From: Paracoccus sp. S3-43
GTDB taxonomy: Bacteria > Pseudomonadota > Alphaproteobacteria > Rhodobacterales > Rhodobacteraceae
Length of the DNA stretch: 64,000 nucleotides
Assembly (NCBI RefSeq): GCF_029027965.1
Contig: NZ_CP119082.1
Coordinates: forward strand, 1,592,001-1,656,000
Reading direction: 5' to 3'
The notes under the pieces were generated by a model. That model worked only from the letters and a program-made list of their open reading frames with translations. It made no database searches and had not been told where the DNA came from. How positions within the stretch are numbered: the first letter of the stretch is position 1; each line of letters starts with the position of its first letter. The position numbers and the translations under genes were made by a program. Positions 24,203-31,792 of the stretch are shown in pieces.

Positions 24203-24699
24203 GGAAAAACACAAGAAAATCAGCAGCAAAGGCCGCGCTCGCGCGCCAGGCGGAGGGGATCGACGTCCTGACCGAGCTGGCGGCGCTGAAGGCCATGACG
24301 GTGCCGGAGCTGCAGGCCAGGTGGCGGGTCATGTTCGGGGAACCCGCGCCGAACGCCAGCCGTGGGAACCTGGAGCTGCGGATCGGCTACCGCATCCAGG
24401 AACTGGCCCATGGCCGTATCAAGCCCGCGACGCGGCGCACGCTGGACGCGCTGGCGGCCGAGGTCGCCTCGGGCGCGCCGGGGCCGCTGATCGCGGATCC
24501 CCGCCGCCCGATCCCCGGCACCAAGCTGGTGCGCGAGTGGCAGGGCGAGGAGCAGGTCGTCACCGTCCTGACAGAAGGTTTCGAATGGCAGGGGCGGCGC
24601 TTCAAGTCGCTCTCGGCCGCGGTGCGCGCGATCACCGGCAGTCACTGGAACGGCTGGAAGTTCTTCGGGCTCGCCCATGGCGCGGAGGCCCGCCCATGA
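24199..24699 (+). CDS. DUF2924 domain protein of the recombinase module
   Basis: A 166-residue protein of the DUF2924 family: VLTELAALKAMTVPELQARW at 24 to 43, RGNLELRIGYRIQELAHG at about 55, then a beta-rich end with GFEWQGRRFKSLSAAVRAITG and SHWNGWKFFGL, the family hallmark. DUF2924 genes almost always accompany large serine recombinases in alphaproteobacterial prophages, and a role as DNA-binding directionality factor has been suggested by that linkage. The ATG overlaps the upstream stop, and its own TGA overlaps the recombinase ATG. Confidence 0.88.
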   Translation: MRKNTRKSAAKAALARQAEGIDVLTELAALKAMTVPELQARWRVMFGEPAPNASRGNLELRIGYRIQELAHGRIKPATRRTLDALAAEVASGAPGPLIADPRRPIPGTKLVREWQGEEQVVTVLTEGFEWQGRRFKSLSAAVRAITGSHWNGWKFFGLAHGAEARP

Positions 24700-26018
24700 G
24701 CCGCGCCAAGCTCGAACCCGTCCGCCGCCTGCGCTGCGCCATCTACACCCGCAAGTCGAGCGAGGAAGGGCTCGACATGGAATTCAACAGCCTCGACGCC
24801 CAGCGCGAGGCCTGCGAGGCCTACATCACCTCGCAGCGCGCCGAGGGCTGGGTCGCCCTGCGCGACCGCTACGACGACGGCGGCTTCTCCGGCGGCACGC
24901 TGGATCGCCCCGCGCTGGCACAGCTTATCGCCGACATCGAAGCCGGGCTGATCGACGTGGTCGTGGTCTACAAGATCGACCGCCTCAGCCGCGCGCTGAT
25001 GGATTTCTCGAAGCTGGTGGAGGTCTTCGACCGCCACGGCGTGACCTTTGTCTCAGTCACGCAGTCCTTCAACACCACGACGTCCATGGGGCGGCTGACG
25101 CTGAACATCCTGCTCAGCTTCGCCCAGTTTGAACGCGAGGTGATCGGCGAGCGGATCCGCGACAAGTTCGCCGCCTCCCGCCGGAAGGGGATGTGGATGG
25201 GCGGCCCGGTACCGCTCGGCTATGTCGTCAAGGACCGCAAGCTGGCGATCGAGCCCGCCGAAGCCGAGCAGGTCCGCACGATCTTCCGCCTCTATGCGCG
25301 ATCCAGTTCCACGGCGCAGGTGCTGAAGGAGCTGCACGCCCGCGGGATCCGCACCAAGCGCGGCGCAGTGTTCGACCGGGGCTACCTGCTGAAGTTCCTG
25401 CACAACAAGGTCTACCTCGGCCTCGCCGTGCACAAGGACGAGGTCCATCCCGGCGAGCACAAGGCGATCATCGACAAGAAGCTGTGGGACGAGGTCCACG
25501 AGGTCATCGCCAACAACCGCGTGGCGCGGGCGGCGGTAGCGCGCACGGCGCAACCTGCGCTCCTGCGCGGGCTGATCTTCACCGAGACCGGTGCCGCCAT
25601 GACGCCGCACCACACCAAGCGGAAGGGCAAGCGTTACTGCTACTACACGTCCATGGACGTGATCCGGAAACGTCCTGCAGCCGAGTTGCGCGGGCCGCAG
25701 CGGCTGCCGGGTGCCATGGTCGAGGAGGCCGTCATCGGCGAAATCCGCCGGATGCTGCGCACGCCGGAGGTGGCGGCGCGCACCGCGCGGGCGGTCCGGA
25801 AGGAACGGCCCGATCTCGATGAGACCACCGTCGTCGCCGCGCTGGCGCAGTTCGACGACCTCTGGAAGGCGCTGATCCCGGCCGAGCAGGCGCGCATCGT
25901 CCAGCTGCTGGTCGCGCGCATCACGGTAAGCGAGGCCGGCCTCGCCATCGACCTGCGCCACGACGGCCTCGGCGCCATCGCCACCCTGATGGCCCCGCCG
26001 AAGAAGGAAGTCGCCTGA
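24696..26018 (+). CDS. Serine recombinase (integrase/resolvase family)
   Basis: A 440-residue site-specific recombinase that probably integrates and excises this prophage. The N-terminal resolvase domain (12 to 165) has the nucleophile Ser21 in YTRKSSEEG, the conserved arginines in YKIDRLSRAL, and FAQFEREVIGERIRDK. A recombinase domain follows (about 175 to 290). The usual four-cysteine zinc ribbon is degenerate: the expected first pair is replaced by FTETGAAM. At 440 residues it is shorter than phiC31-type integrases (about 600), as is normal for this alphaproteobacterial group. The ATG at 24696 overlaps the DUF2924 stop. Confidence 0.9.
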   Translation: MSRAKLEPVRRLRCAIYTRKSSEEGLDMEFNSLDAQREACEAYITSQRAEGWVALRDRYDDGGFSGGTLDRPALAQLIADIEAGLIDVVVVYKIDRLSRALMDFSKLVEVFDRHGVTFVSVTQSFNTTTSMGRLTLNILLSFAQFEREVIGERIRDKFAASRRKGMWMGGPVPLGYVVKDRKLAIEPAEAEQVRTIFRLYARSSSTAQVLKELHARGIRTKRGAVFDRGYLLKFLHNKVYLGLAVHKDEVHPGEHKAIIDKKLWDEVHEVIANNRVARAAVARTAQPALLRGLIFTETGAAMTPHHTKRKGKRYCYYTSMDVIRKRPAAELRGPQRLPGAMVEEAVIGEIRRMLRTPEVAARTARAVRKERPDLDETTVVAALAQFDDLWKALIPAEQARIVQLLVARITVSEAGLAIDLRHDGLGAIATLMAPPKKEVA

Positions 26019-26398
26019 TGCCCGCGCCCGAAACCCTGCGCGTCCACATCCCGCTGGAACTGCGCCGCCGCGGTGGACGTCCCCGGATCCTGCCGCCGAA
26101 GCATGTCGAGGCCGCCATGGGCCGCGGGCAGGATCCTCACCTGCTGCGCGCCATTGGCCGGGCATGGGGCTGGCGGCAGCGTCTGGAACGCGGCGACGTC
26201 GCCACGCTCGCCGATCTCGCCGCCGACGAGGGCCTCTCCGACCGCTACGTCAGCCGCCTCCTGCGCCTCGCGTGGCTTGCGCCAGAGGTTCTCGAGCGGC
26301 TCGTCGTCCACCGCGAGCCCTCGACAATCAGCATCTACGATTTGTGTTTCGTGGCCTCCCTGCCGTGGGACGAGCAGCCGGGGCGGGTGTTCGACTGA
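26018..26398 (+). CDS. Small HTH-containing protein downstream of the recombinase
   Basis: A 126-residue protein whose ATG shares a base with the recombinase stop (TGATG). It is basic at the N-terminus (LRRRGGRPRILPPKHVEAAM) and has a helix-turn-helix at about residues 66 to 90 (LADLAADEGLSDRYVSRLLR). This gene follows the recombinase in many Rhodobacteraceae prophages and probably binds DNA as part of the integration control; the exact role is unknown. It is the last gene of the module. Confidence 0.72.
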   Translation: MPAPETLRVHIPLELRRRGGRPRILPPKHVEAAMGRGQDPHLLRAIGRAWGWRQRLERGDVATLADLAADEGLSDRYVSRLLRLAWLAPEVLERLVVHREPSTISIYDLCFVASLPWDEQPGRVFD

Positions 26399-26438
26399 AT
26401 GCCGACCGACCGAAACGAGAGCGTTCAATCGAAAGAGA

Positions 26439-28361
26439 TTAAGTCTTCGAACCAATCCTGATGAGACCTTCCATTGCTTGGATGTAGGGATTTTCTTCCA
26501 ATGCTTTTGGCTTCGTGATGTCTTTATGCTGCGCCCACGTCCGCCCGTAATCTGAAAGCTCGGGCGCCGAGCATACCACTGTTAGCCAACTCCCCTCTTG
26601 GCTTCTCTTCAACCTGGTCAAGCCAGCGTATACCAAAGCCAAGCTTTCAGCGTGCGCAGCCTCGGTGACGTAGACGACAAGGAGGCGCGCTTCCCAACCC
26701 TTGAAGCTGTGCAAGGTCGTTGCCTTGATCCTGGCATCGCCCATGTAGAACCCCATTTTTCGGCGGCGATGATCCACGCCGAAGGTGTCAACTGCATGAA
26801 TGCGATATTCCGAAAGGCGCTCTACGACGCTGGCTCCGGACTTCATATCTCCAGCCAGCATCGTAATATCCGCATTGGCTAAACCGTCCTTTCCGGTCTC
26901 GCGCATCAAGTAGAGGATCTCGTCCGAGCAGACCTTCTCCGCGTTGTCTGGGTCGCACTGCACCCAGCGAAGATGGCAGGGGTAGAGGTCTAGCGATCCT
27001 TGCTCCGGCTCAGGAAGATCAATCACTTCTTTCGGCAGGAAAGCCTCGGCGAAGTTCCGTGCTAGGTTCAGAGCGTCCGGGGGCAGCCTATAGCTGACAT
27101 TTAGTTGTGCCCACCGGCCACCGGGGAACCCGGCACCTTTCATGACATCGTCCGTCCATGCCCTTGCTGTGCCGTAGACATCCTGAGTGGCGTCGGCCAC
27201 TAGAAGCATTTCACCGTCAGGCTTGCACGCCTGGCGCAACACGTTCCACCAGAGCGGGCGATAGTCCTGCCCCTCATCAACAAGGATCGCGTCATACCTG
27301 CTCGCGCCAGGCTGATTGATCGCTTCCTCCGCTAGTCGAGGAAGCGCGACGTTCAGAACATCTTCTTTCCGTCCATCCGAAAATACTGACTTCCACAGGT
27401 CGTCATACCGATGCTCCCAGCCAACCTCGTGGCAGACGTGTTTGCACCAGAGATGAAAATGCGTGAACTGGATGTTCCTGATGCGATGAGGGGCCTCGAT
27501 ATCACGAACGATGAGATCCCGCAGGTAATGCCACAGCGTGATGTTGAAGGTGGCGACGAGTACCGATTTCCCCTCATTCGCAAGACGTGCTGCGCGTGCA
27601 GCGAGTACTAGGGACTTTCCGGAACCAGCAGGGCCCTTGATCCTGCGATATCCTGTGTCAGTGCGAGTTTCTGCCAAGGTACGCTGGTTCCGATCCAGAA
27701 CCAATGGTTTCCTCTGTGTCGACGCGAAATCTGGCTCGACCAGCCATCCCCGTAAATCTTGCGCACGATCTTCCGACATTACTCGTGAGCCCGTCCGCGA
27801 AAACTCCGGGAAAATAGCTTCCAAGTCTCCGGAGGAGAGCTCTTCTATCCCGCTCACAGGCTGATACCTGGCGTATCTGTCACCGGATGTCGACTTGAGG
27901 AACGGCTCGAAGAGCTTCTTCACGTCATCCGCCCGAGCAAAAGGAAAAATTGCGCCGGCCGTGATCGCGGCCCAGCCATTCCCCTTCTGAAGCCTCGGAC
28001 AGTACAGATCGAATATTTCCTTCTTGTAAAGGTTGACCTTCGTAATGGGGTTCTCTTTCTGAATGCAGAATTCCTTGCCATCACGCTCAGCCCACAGTGT
28101 ATGGCCCCATTGGTCCTTTTTGGTGAAATATCGCATGGCGCGAAGGTCCCAGTCTTTAACCTCAAATACTCCGATGCCACCATTTGGATTCATGAGCACG
28201 AAGTCCGGCCTTAGGCCATTGAGGTGTGGCTGGATGTAGATTTCCCAATCACTCGGCAGGTGATCGTTAAAGACATCGAGGACTTTCTTTTCCCCCTCAG
28301 TTAGAATTTGGCGAAGCCTGGGATGTTCTACCAGAGGCGGATAAATTGCTCGCTGAATCAT
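26439..28361 (-). CDS. NERD nuclease-domain/UvrD-like helicase fusion
   Basis: A 640-residue protein. Residues 15 to 130 form a NERD (nuclease-related) domain with Asp53 in RPDFVLMN and Glu67-x-Lys69 in GVFEVKDW, the restriction-endonuclease-like DxxxExK arrangement. Residues 220 to 640 form an SF1A helicase: Walker A GPAGSGKS (243 to 250), DEGQD (362 to 366), and near the C-terminus TLHSFKGWEA, the motif V region. The frame is open to 28439, but ATG 28361 follows GGAG, leaves 19 bases after the upstream stop and avoids a 59-base overlap. The product probably attacks or unwinds foreign or damaged DNA as the effector of the operon; this is inference. Confidence 0.85.
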   Translation of the reverse strand: MIQRAIYPPLVEHPRLRQILTEGEKKVLDVFNDHLPSDWEIYIQPHLNGLRPDFVLMNPNGGIGVFEVKDWDLRAMRYFTKKDQWGHTLWAERDGKEFCIQKENPITKVNLYKKEIFDLYCPRLQKGNGWAAITAGAIFPFARADDVKKLFEPFLKSTSGDRYARYQPVSGIEELSSGDLEAIFPEFSRTGSRVMSEDRAQDLRGWLVEPDFASTQRKPLVLDRNQRTLAETRTDTGYRRIKGPAGSGKSLVLAARAARLANEGKSVLVATFNITLWHYLRDLIVRDIEAPHRIRNIQFTHFHLWCKHVCHEVGWEHRYDDLWKSVFSDGRKEDVLNVALPRLAEEAINQPGASRYDAILVDEGQDYRPLWWNVLRQACKPDGEMLLVADATQDVYGTARAWTDDVMKGAGFPGGRWAQLNVSYRLPPDALNLARNFAEAFLPKEVIDLPEPEQGSLDLYPCHLRWVQCDPDNAEKVCSDEILYLMRETGKDGLANADITMLAGDMKSGASVVERLSEYRIHAVDTFGVDHRRRKMGFYMGDARIKATTLHSFKGWEARLLVVYVTEAAHAESLALVYAGLTRLKRSQEGSWLTVVCSAPELSDYGRTWAQHKDITKPKALEENPYIQAMEGLIRIGSKT

Positions 28362-28380
28362 TGGAATATACGCTCCGATA

Positions 28381-28767
28381 TCAATTCTTTTTGGGAGAAA
28401 TGAGGATTTCCCGCATTTGCTTCTTGATGGGGTCTTCAATTTCTAGGATGCCAGCTTTCTGGAGATAGTCGAGCGCACTGCCTTCCTGGAAACCGTAAGC
28501 ATTTTCGCGCTCAAGAGCATGCTCTGCAGCATCCATGATCGCATCCGCGTTGATTGTCGCAGATGCAGCATAGTCAGCCAGGCGGCGCGAAATCTCATCT
28601 GTAATCAGCGCGGAGGGGCTCTTGCCCGCCAGCTTGGAGAGGAGGTCAAGCATCGCTGCGACCTTATCGCCGGGCCGCACGTTGACCATGGAGTAACTCT
28701 CGGTGCGTGCATCCGCTTGAGCTTCGCCGATTTCATTAATCAGTTTGGACAGGATTCCGTTGGTCAC
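28381..28767 (-). CDS. Ribbon-helix-helix-like protein with C-terminal extension
   Basis: A 128-residue protein with a probable ribbon-helix-helix segment at about residues 26 to 66 (VNVRPGDKVAAMLDLL then PSALITDEISRRL), followed by a helical extension ending ILEIEDPIKKQMREILIS. RHH proteins are usually DNA-binding antitoxins or autorepressors. The ATG overlaps the stop of the gene upstream by four bases, and the helicase gene starts 19 bases after its stop, so it belongs to the same transcript. The family was not recognised, and the RHH call is by secondary structure pattern. Confidence 0.6.
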   Translation of the reverse strand: MTNGILSKLINEIGEAQADARTESYSMVNVRPGDKVAAMLDLLSKLAGKSPSALITDEISRRLADYAASATINADAIMDAAEHALERENAYGFQEGSALDYLQKAGILEIEDPIKKQMREILISPKKN

Positions 28768-29273
28768 TTGGCCAGACCTTTCAGTTTGTCACGCAGGCCG
28801 AGATAGGTGGGGCTGCGATAGTCTTCTTCCGTGTACTGATACCCTGCTGACATACTCACGTCCGGTGGTTGGCCATGCGGGTTGCTGTACTCCAACATGC
28901 TGTGAAGCATGTGTCGAAAGTTGGGACCCAATGCGTCATAGACCCAAGGCAGAGACAGATCGTCGTACGATGCGGACAGATCTGCGACGTGAGCCAACAG
29001 GACCCGCGCATCACCCTCTTCGATGCTCATTAGTTCATCGCGCAGGATGTCATGCAGGATCTGATTGATCAGCGTTGATCGCGTCACTCCGTGAGTCTTG
29101 GCGAGTGCGTCTAGCAGGCACACATCATCCTGCTTTACGCGGATGTTGAACTTTCGGTCGCTCTTGGCGTGCCCGACGTCCTCTTCTGCATGCGCGGCAA
29201 GTTTGTCCTGCATAACACGCACGGTGAATTCCCCACGCTTTGTCGTGAAGGATCGAGTATGCTTTTCAGCCAC
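28764..29273 (-). CDS. Ribbon-helix-helix protein with unknown C-terminal domain (GTG start)
   Basis: A 169-residue protein. After a basic N-terminal part with TTKRGEFTVRVMQ, residues about 44 to 80 make a clear ribbon-helix-helix: KFNIRVKQDDVCLLDAL, then GVTRSTLINQILHDILRDEL. The C-terminal half (85 to 169) is acidic and aromatic, with YQYTEEDYRSPTYLGLRDKL at the end. The GTG at 29273 is chosen because it overlaps the stop region of the preceding small gene and follows AAGAGGT; the open frame extends to 29390 but would run antiparallel in frame through that small gene. Possibly the operon repressor or antitoxin. Confidence 0.7.
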   Translation of the reverse strand: MAEKHTRSFTTKRGEFTVRVMQDKLAAHAEEDVGHAKSDRKFNIRVKQDDVCLLDALAKTHGVTRSTLINQILHDILRDELMSIEEGDARVLLAHVADLSASYDDLSLPWVYDALGPNFRHMLHSMLEYSNPHGQPPDVSMSAGYQYTEEDYRSPTYLGLRDKLKGLAK

Positions 29274-29436
29274 GGCAGTACCTCTTGGCGTTGTGACGGA
29301 ACCTCTTGGTGTTGCGGAAAACCGTGATCTGGGTTGCTCCGTCATCCCCGATAGCCAGCGTCGCTCCACCAGCCCGACGCAGACGTTCAAGGACTTTCAG
29401 CCTCATCCGCTTCCGATCGATCTCTTCGCAGTTCAT
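29266..29436 (-). CDS. 56-residue protein resembling the C-terminal part of a DUF4258-type domain
   Basis: A small basic protein, MNCEEIDRKRMRLKVLERLR at the start, then a helix into GGATLAIGDDG and ITVFRNTKRFRH. That last beta-hairpin with T-x-F/Y-R-N resembles the end of DUF4258/BrnT-like proteins. Its ATG overlaps the TGA of the DUF4258-like gene (ATGA) and its stop overlaps the start of the RHH gene, so it is embedded in the operon. It is too short for many gene finders. It may be a separate subunit or the split-off end of the upstream protein. Confidence 0.6.
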   Translation of the reverse strand: MNCEEIDRKRMRLKVLERLRRAGGATLAIGDDGATQITVFRNTKRFRHNAKRYCRG

Positions 29437-29651
29437 CCTTCATTCCTCCACAGGTCACGCTGCTCCTTGGCTTTGCGTTCGAGCGCCGCGATTTCCTTCC
29501 TGAGCGCCCTTTCCGCCCGCGCACATGCGTCTCCGGACAAGACAAGGCGGTCTGCGCGAGCGTTCCACTCACCGAGTTCGAGGACCACGCTGATCTCTTC
29601 CTCGGAGATGCCACGCTGGCGCATCCGATGTTCCATGTGTTCTGTGCGCAT
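29433..29651 (-). CDS. Short DUF4258-like protein (possible toxin), first gene of the operon
   Basis: A 72-residue protein starting MRTEHMEHRMRQRGISEEEI. The HRMRQRGI segment followed by a helix and an ELGEW strand is the DUF4258/BrnT-like signature, but the C-terminal half is a charged helix (RAERALRKEIAALERKAKEQ) instead of the usual strand pair. The start at 29651 is preceded by AAGGA and lies 22 bases after the predicted transcription start; an in-frame ATG at 29693 is excluded because it lies upstream of that point, within the promoter. Relatives of this fold are RNA-cleaving toxins; function here is not shown. Confidence 0.62.
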   Translation of the reverse strand: MRTEHMEHRMRQRGISEEEISVVLELGEWNARADRLVLSGDACARAERALRKEIAALERKAKEQRDLWRNEG

Positions 29652-29679
29652 ATCGACATCCTTAGCCGGTTCGTGACCC

Positions 29680-29709
29680 CTTATATGAGCCAAGAAATGG
29701 CTATGTCAA
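29680..29709 (-). promoter_or_regulatory. Near-consensus promoter of the NERD-helicase operon
   Basis: On the leftward strand TTGACA (plus-strand 29704 to 29709) is followed after 18 bases by TATAAG (29680 to 29685). It is the best sigma-70-type promoter I found in the window and lies 29 bases upstream of the first start codon of the operon. Confidence 0.8.
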
Positions 29710-30349
29710 CATGCTTTGTATTGGCTAGTTTGACTGGGGACTGTCAGACGCGGGTCGAGCGAGGATCTAAGCTGTGCCGATGTCGAATTCGCCCAGCTCA
29801 CCACCACGGCTTCGGTGCTTGGTGCGCTGGGAACGTCGAACGTCATACGCCTTGGTATCCGCAATCCCCATCTCGATCAGCCGCGTCAGAGCAGCATGGG
29901 CTCAGGTTCTGCGCTGTGCTTGGGCGATCTGGGCTGGATGGAAGAGCACGGCTCGAAGCGATGACGATGCGCTTGGGAGTGATCTGACGAGAATAGTCAT
30001 TGTCGAGCGAAAGCCACTCTGCAAACCACCCGTACCGCTACGCTCCTTCCGGCCAGCGCATCCAGCGGCTGCGCCTCCTGCGTGTTGCGGCTCTGGTCCC
30101 CTCGAAGGCGATTGACACAAGGCCCGAAGTTTTGGCGGTGTTGAAAGTCAGGTCATTGGAAAGGCGAGGGAATTTCCGACCGAACCGAAAACGGCGAGGT
30201 TCGCCCGAACAGAGACGGAGCGCCGTTCAGAGCCCGGAACGGGCCTGGCGCGCTGTCTCAGAGGTACGCATGGGGGAGGCAAAGCCCTTTGAAAACACGA
30301 CTATTTCCGCGCCGCTATGGGCGCCTATCCGTGTTCGCAACAGGGATGA
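29710..30349. other. Gene-free junction between accessory operon and tRNA-Ser
   Basis: About 640 bases without a convincing gene. Open frames on both strands (the longest is about 120 codons) have arginine, serine and proline-rich products without family features. A short leftward stretch around 29760 to 29890 reads LTRLIEMGIADTKAYDV in one frame and looks like a decayed coding segment. The region has the character of a degraded island end next to a tRNA. A small hairpin GCGCC/GGCGC at 30309 to 30324 may terminate the tRNA transcript. Confidence 0.55.
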
Positions 30350-30439
30350 TGGCGGACAGTGAGGGATTCGAACCCTCGAGACGGTTCCCCGCCTACACAC
30401 TTTCCAGGCGTGCGCCTTCGACCACTCGGCCAACTGTCC
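30350..30439 (-). tRNA. tRNA-Ser (anticodon GGA)
   Basis: The leftward strand folds as a serine tRNA: acceptor stem GGACAGT/ACTGTCC, D-arm with TGGCCGAGTGG, anticodon stem CACGC/GTGTG with loop CTGGAAA (anticodon GGA), a long variable arm (class II), T-arm with GGTTCGAATCC, discriminator G, and an encoded CCA at 30350 to 30352. It reads codons UCC and UCU. Its 3' end faces the accessory island, the usual orientation when a tRNA gene has served as an integration site. Confidence 0.96.
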
Positions 30440-30477
30440 GTGCGCGGGGTCTAGCTCTTGTCCGCGGCAGGCGCAAG

Positions 30478-31089
30478 TCAGAGCTTCGAGATACGCTGCT
30501 GAAGTTCCGCAAGCTGCCGACGGATTTCGGTCATGTCCTCGGTTTCCTCGGCTGCGGCGCCGCGCTTGGGATCGGGCTTGCGGGCGGGAGCGTTTTCGGC
30601 GGCCGGGGCCGCGTCGTCCAGATCCTCGGGTGCGGGACCGGAACTGCCGCTCCACCCGCCCATCAGCGCCTTGAGGAAAGCCTGCTGCTGGCGGTGCAGG
30701 GCGTCGAAGCCCGGCACCCGTGTCATCGGGTTCGGCATGACCGCCATGTTCTCCATCAGCTTCGACTGGCTTTCGCGCAGCATCTCGAAGCTGGCGGCCA
30801 GAAACTGGGGGACGACGGAATGGGCACTGGTGGCATAGCTGCGGACCAGATCGGTCAGCACGTCGATCGGCAGGACGTTTTCGCCCCGGCCTTCGTGTTC
30901 GGCGATGATCTGCAACAGGTATTGCCGGGTCAGGTCGTCACCCGATTTCAGGTCGACGATCTTCACCTCTCGCCCCGCGCGGATGAAGGCGGCGATGTCG
31001 TCAAGCGTCACATAGTCGCTGGTTTCGGTGTTATAAAGCCGCCGGCTTGCATAGCGTTTGATCAGAAGCGGCGTGGTCGGTGCGGGCAT
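30478..31089 (-). CDS. phaR: PHA synthesis repressor PhaR
   Basis: A 203-residue regulator of polyhydroxyalkanoate storage. The N-terminal domain with LLIKRYASRRLYNTETSDYV (8 to 27) is the diagnostic PhaR DNA-binding region, and the middle contains the PHB-binding segment around SVVPQFLAASFEMLRESQSK. PhaR binds nascent polyester granules and releases its targets phaP and phaR when polymer is present. A CTGC-N4-GCA(A) element, a near match to the Paracoccus PhaR operator, lies 40 bases upstream at 31129, so autoregulation is likely. It lies downstream of phaP, as in Paracoccus. Confidence 0.95.
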   Translation of the reverse strand: MPAPTTPLLIKRYASRRLYNTETSDYVTLDDIAAFIRAGREVKIVDLKSGDDLTRQYLLQIIAEHEGRGENVLPIDVLTDLVRSYATSAHSVVPQFLAASFEMLRESQSKLMENMAVMPNPMTRVPGFDALHRQQQAFLKALMGGWSGSSGPAPEDLDDAAPAAENAPARKPDPKRGAAAEETEDMTEIRRQLAELQQRISKL

Positions 31090-31128
31090 GGCTGACCCCG
31101 GTCATGCGAATTCGCCCCATGATGGGTG

Positions 31129-31140
31129 CTGCATCCGCAA
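31129..31140. promoter_or_regulatory. Probable PhaR operator upstream of phaR
   Basis: CTGCATCCGCAA fits CTGC-N4-GCAG with one mismatch in the last base. CTGC-N3-4-GCAG is the published recognition pattern for Paracoccus denitrificans PhaR. It lies 40 bases before the phaR start. Confidence 0.55.
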
Positions 31141-31189
31141 AAGGCAAAGCAATTTTCCGCACCTGCCAAGGGCCTGGGCCGCAGCCATG

Positions 31190-31214
31190 AAAAAAGGGGC
31201 GAAACCGCCCCTTT
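31190..31214 (-). terminator. Terminator of phaP
   Basis: A 9-base stem AAAGGGGCG (31193 to 31201) and its complement (31206 to 31214) with loop AAAC; on the leftward strand the stem is followed by a T tract. It ends the phaP message 25 bases after its stop and separates it from phaR. Confidence 0.88.
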
Positions 31215-31238
31215 CTTCGGATCGTCGGCCGATCGCGA

Positions 31239-31703
31239 TTACTGCGCGGCGACGGTGGTCGCGGCGGCCGAGGCTTTCTTCACGGCGGCCTGGTTTTCGC
31301 GCACGACGTTTTCCGCCACGTTGCGGGCGTCGGCGGCAACGTCCTTGCCGGCGGTCAGCAGCAGGTCGACGGTGTCGACCTGGACTTTCTTCGCCACTTC
31401 GGCGAAGGCCGACAGGTGCTCGGCCGCGACTTCAGCCGAAGCCGAGGCGAAATCGGTCAGCGACTTGGCATAGTCCGCAGGCTCTTGCTTGACGGCGGCC
31501 AGTTCGCCGACGCGGGCGATGGTGTCCTTGGCCCACTGGGCCGAAATCTCGGTCGAACGCTCGGCGGCGTTCAGGGTCACGCGGGCCAGTTTCTCGCCCA
31601 GGACGCTCTGGGATTTGAAGGCTTCCTGGAACGACGAGGTGTCGACCGGGAAGTTGGCCAGGATGTCCTGGAAGGTCTTTGCGAAATCGGGGGTCTTTGC
31701 CAT
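31239..31703 (-). CDS. phaP: Phasin, PHA granule surface protein
   Basis: A 154-residue phasin. It is almost wholly amphipathic helix, with the start MAKTPDFAKTFQDILANFPV and an Ala/Val/Lys-rich C-terminus, the standard composition of granule-coating phasins, which control granule size and number. The gene stands alone between a strong terminator and an upstream region with two PhaR-type sites (31793 and 31822), so it should be repressed by PhaR until polymer forms. Position between phaC and phaR on the same strand matches Paracoccus denitrificans. Confidence 0.92.
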   Translation of the reverse strand: MAKTPDFAKTFQDILANFPVDTSSFQEAFKSQSVLGEKLARVTLNAAERSTEISAQWAKDTIARVGELAAVKQEPADYAKSLTDFASASAEVAAEHLSAFAEVAKKVQVDTVDLLLTAGKDVAADARNVAENVVRENQAAVKKASAAATTVAAQ

Positions 31704-31792
31704 GTCATCACTCCTATCAGCGCAGCGGAAGGGACGTTTCGATGAGAGAGGTTTCCGCAGCTAAAGCCATTCTCGTGACCGGAATATGAATG

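Larger units (their letters stand above)
1..26398. mobile_element. Prophage (lambda-like head module, serine recombinase), left end outside window
   Basis: This block holds a complete DNA packaging and head-assembly set, a replication and recombination set, a LexA/CI-like repressor and a serine recombinase, in the order expected for a temperate siphovirus-type prophage of Rhodobacteraceae. Nearly all genes from 1 to 21238 run leftwards and many are joined by 1 to 4 base start-stop overlaps. Tail and lysis genes are not in the window, so the element continues to the left. The right boundary is placed after the last gene of the recombinase module (26398) because the next genes run the other way and are compositionally different; no attachment core was identified, so this edge is an inference. 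Confidence 0.9.

Noticed and set aside
29652..29693. Longer start (29693) for the DUF4258-like gene
   Set aside because: That ATG lies upstream of the predicted transcription start, within the promoter between its -35 and -10 elements, so it could not be translated from this message.
30000..30362. 120-codon plus-strand open frame beside the tRNA
   Set aside because: Arg/Ser/Pro-rich product without domain features, running into the antisense strand of the tRNA gene.
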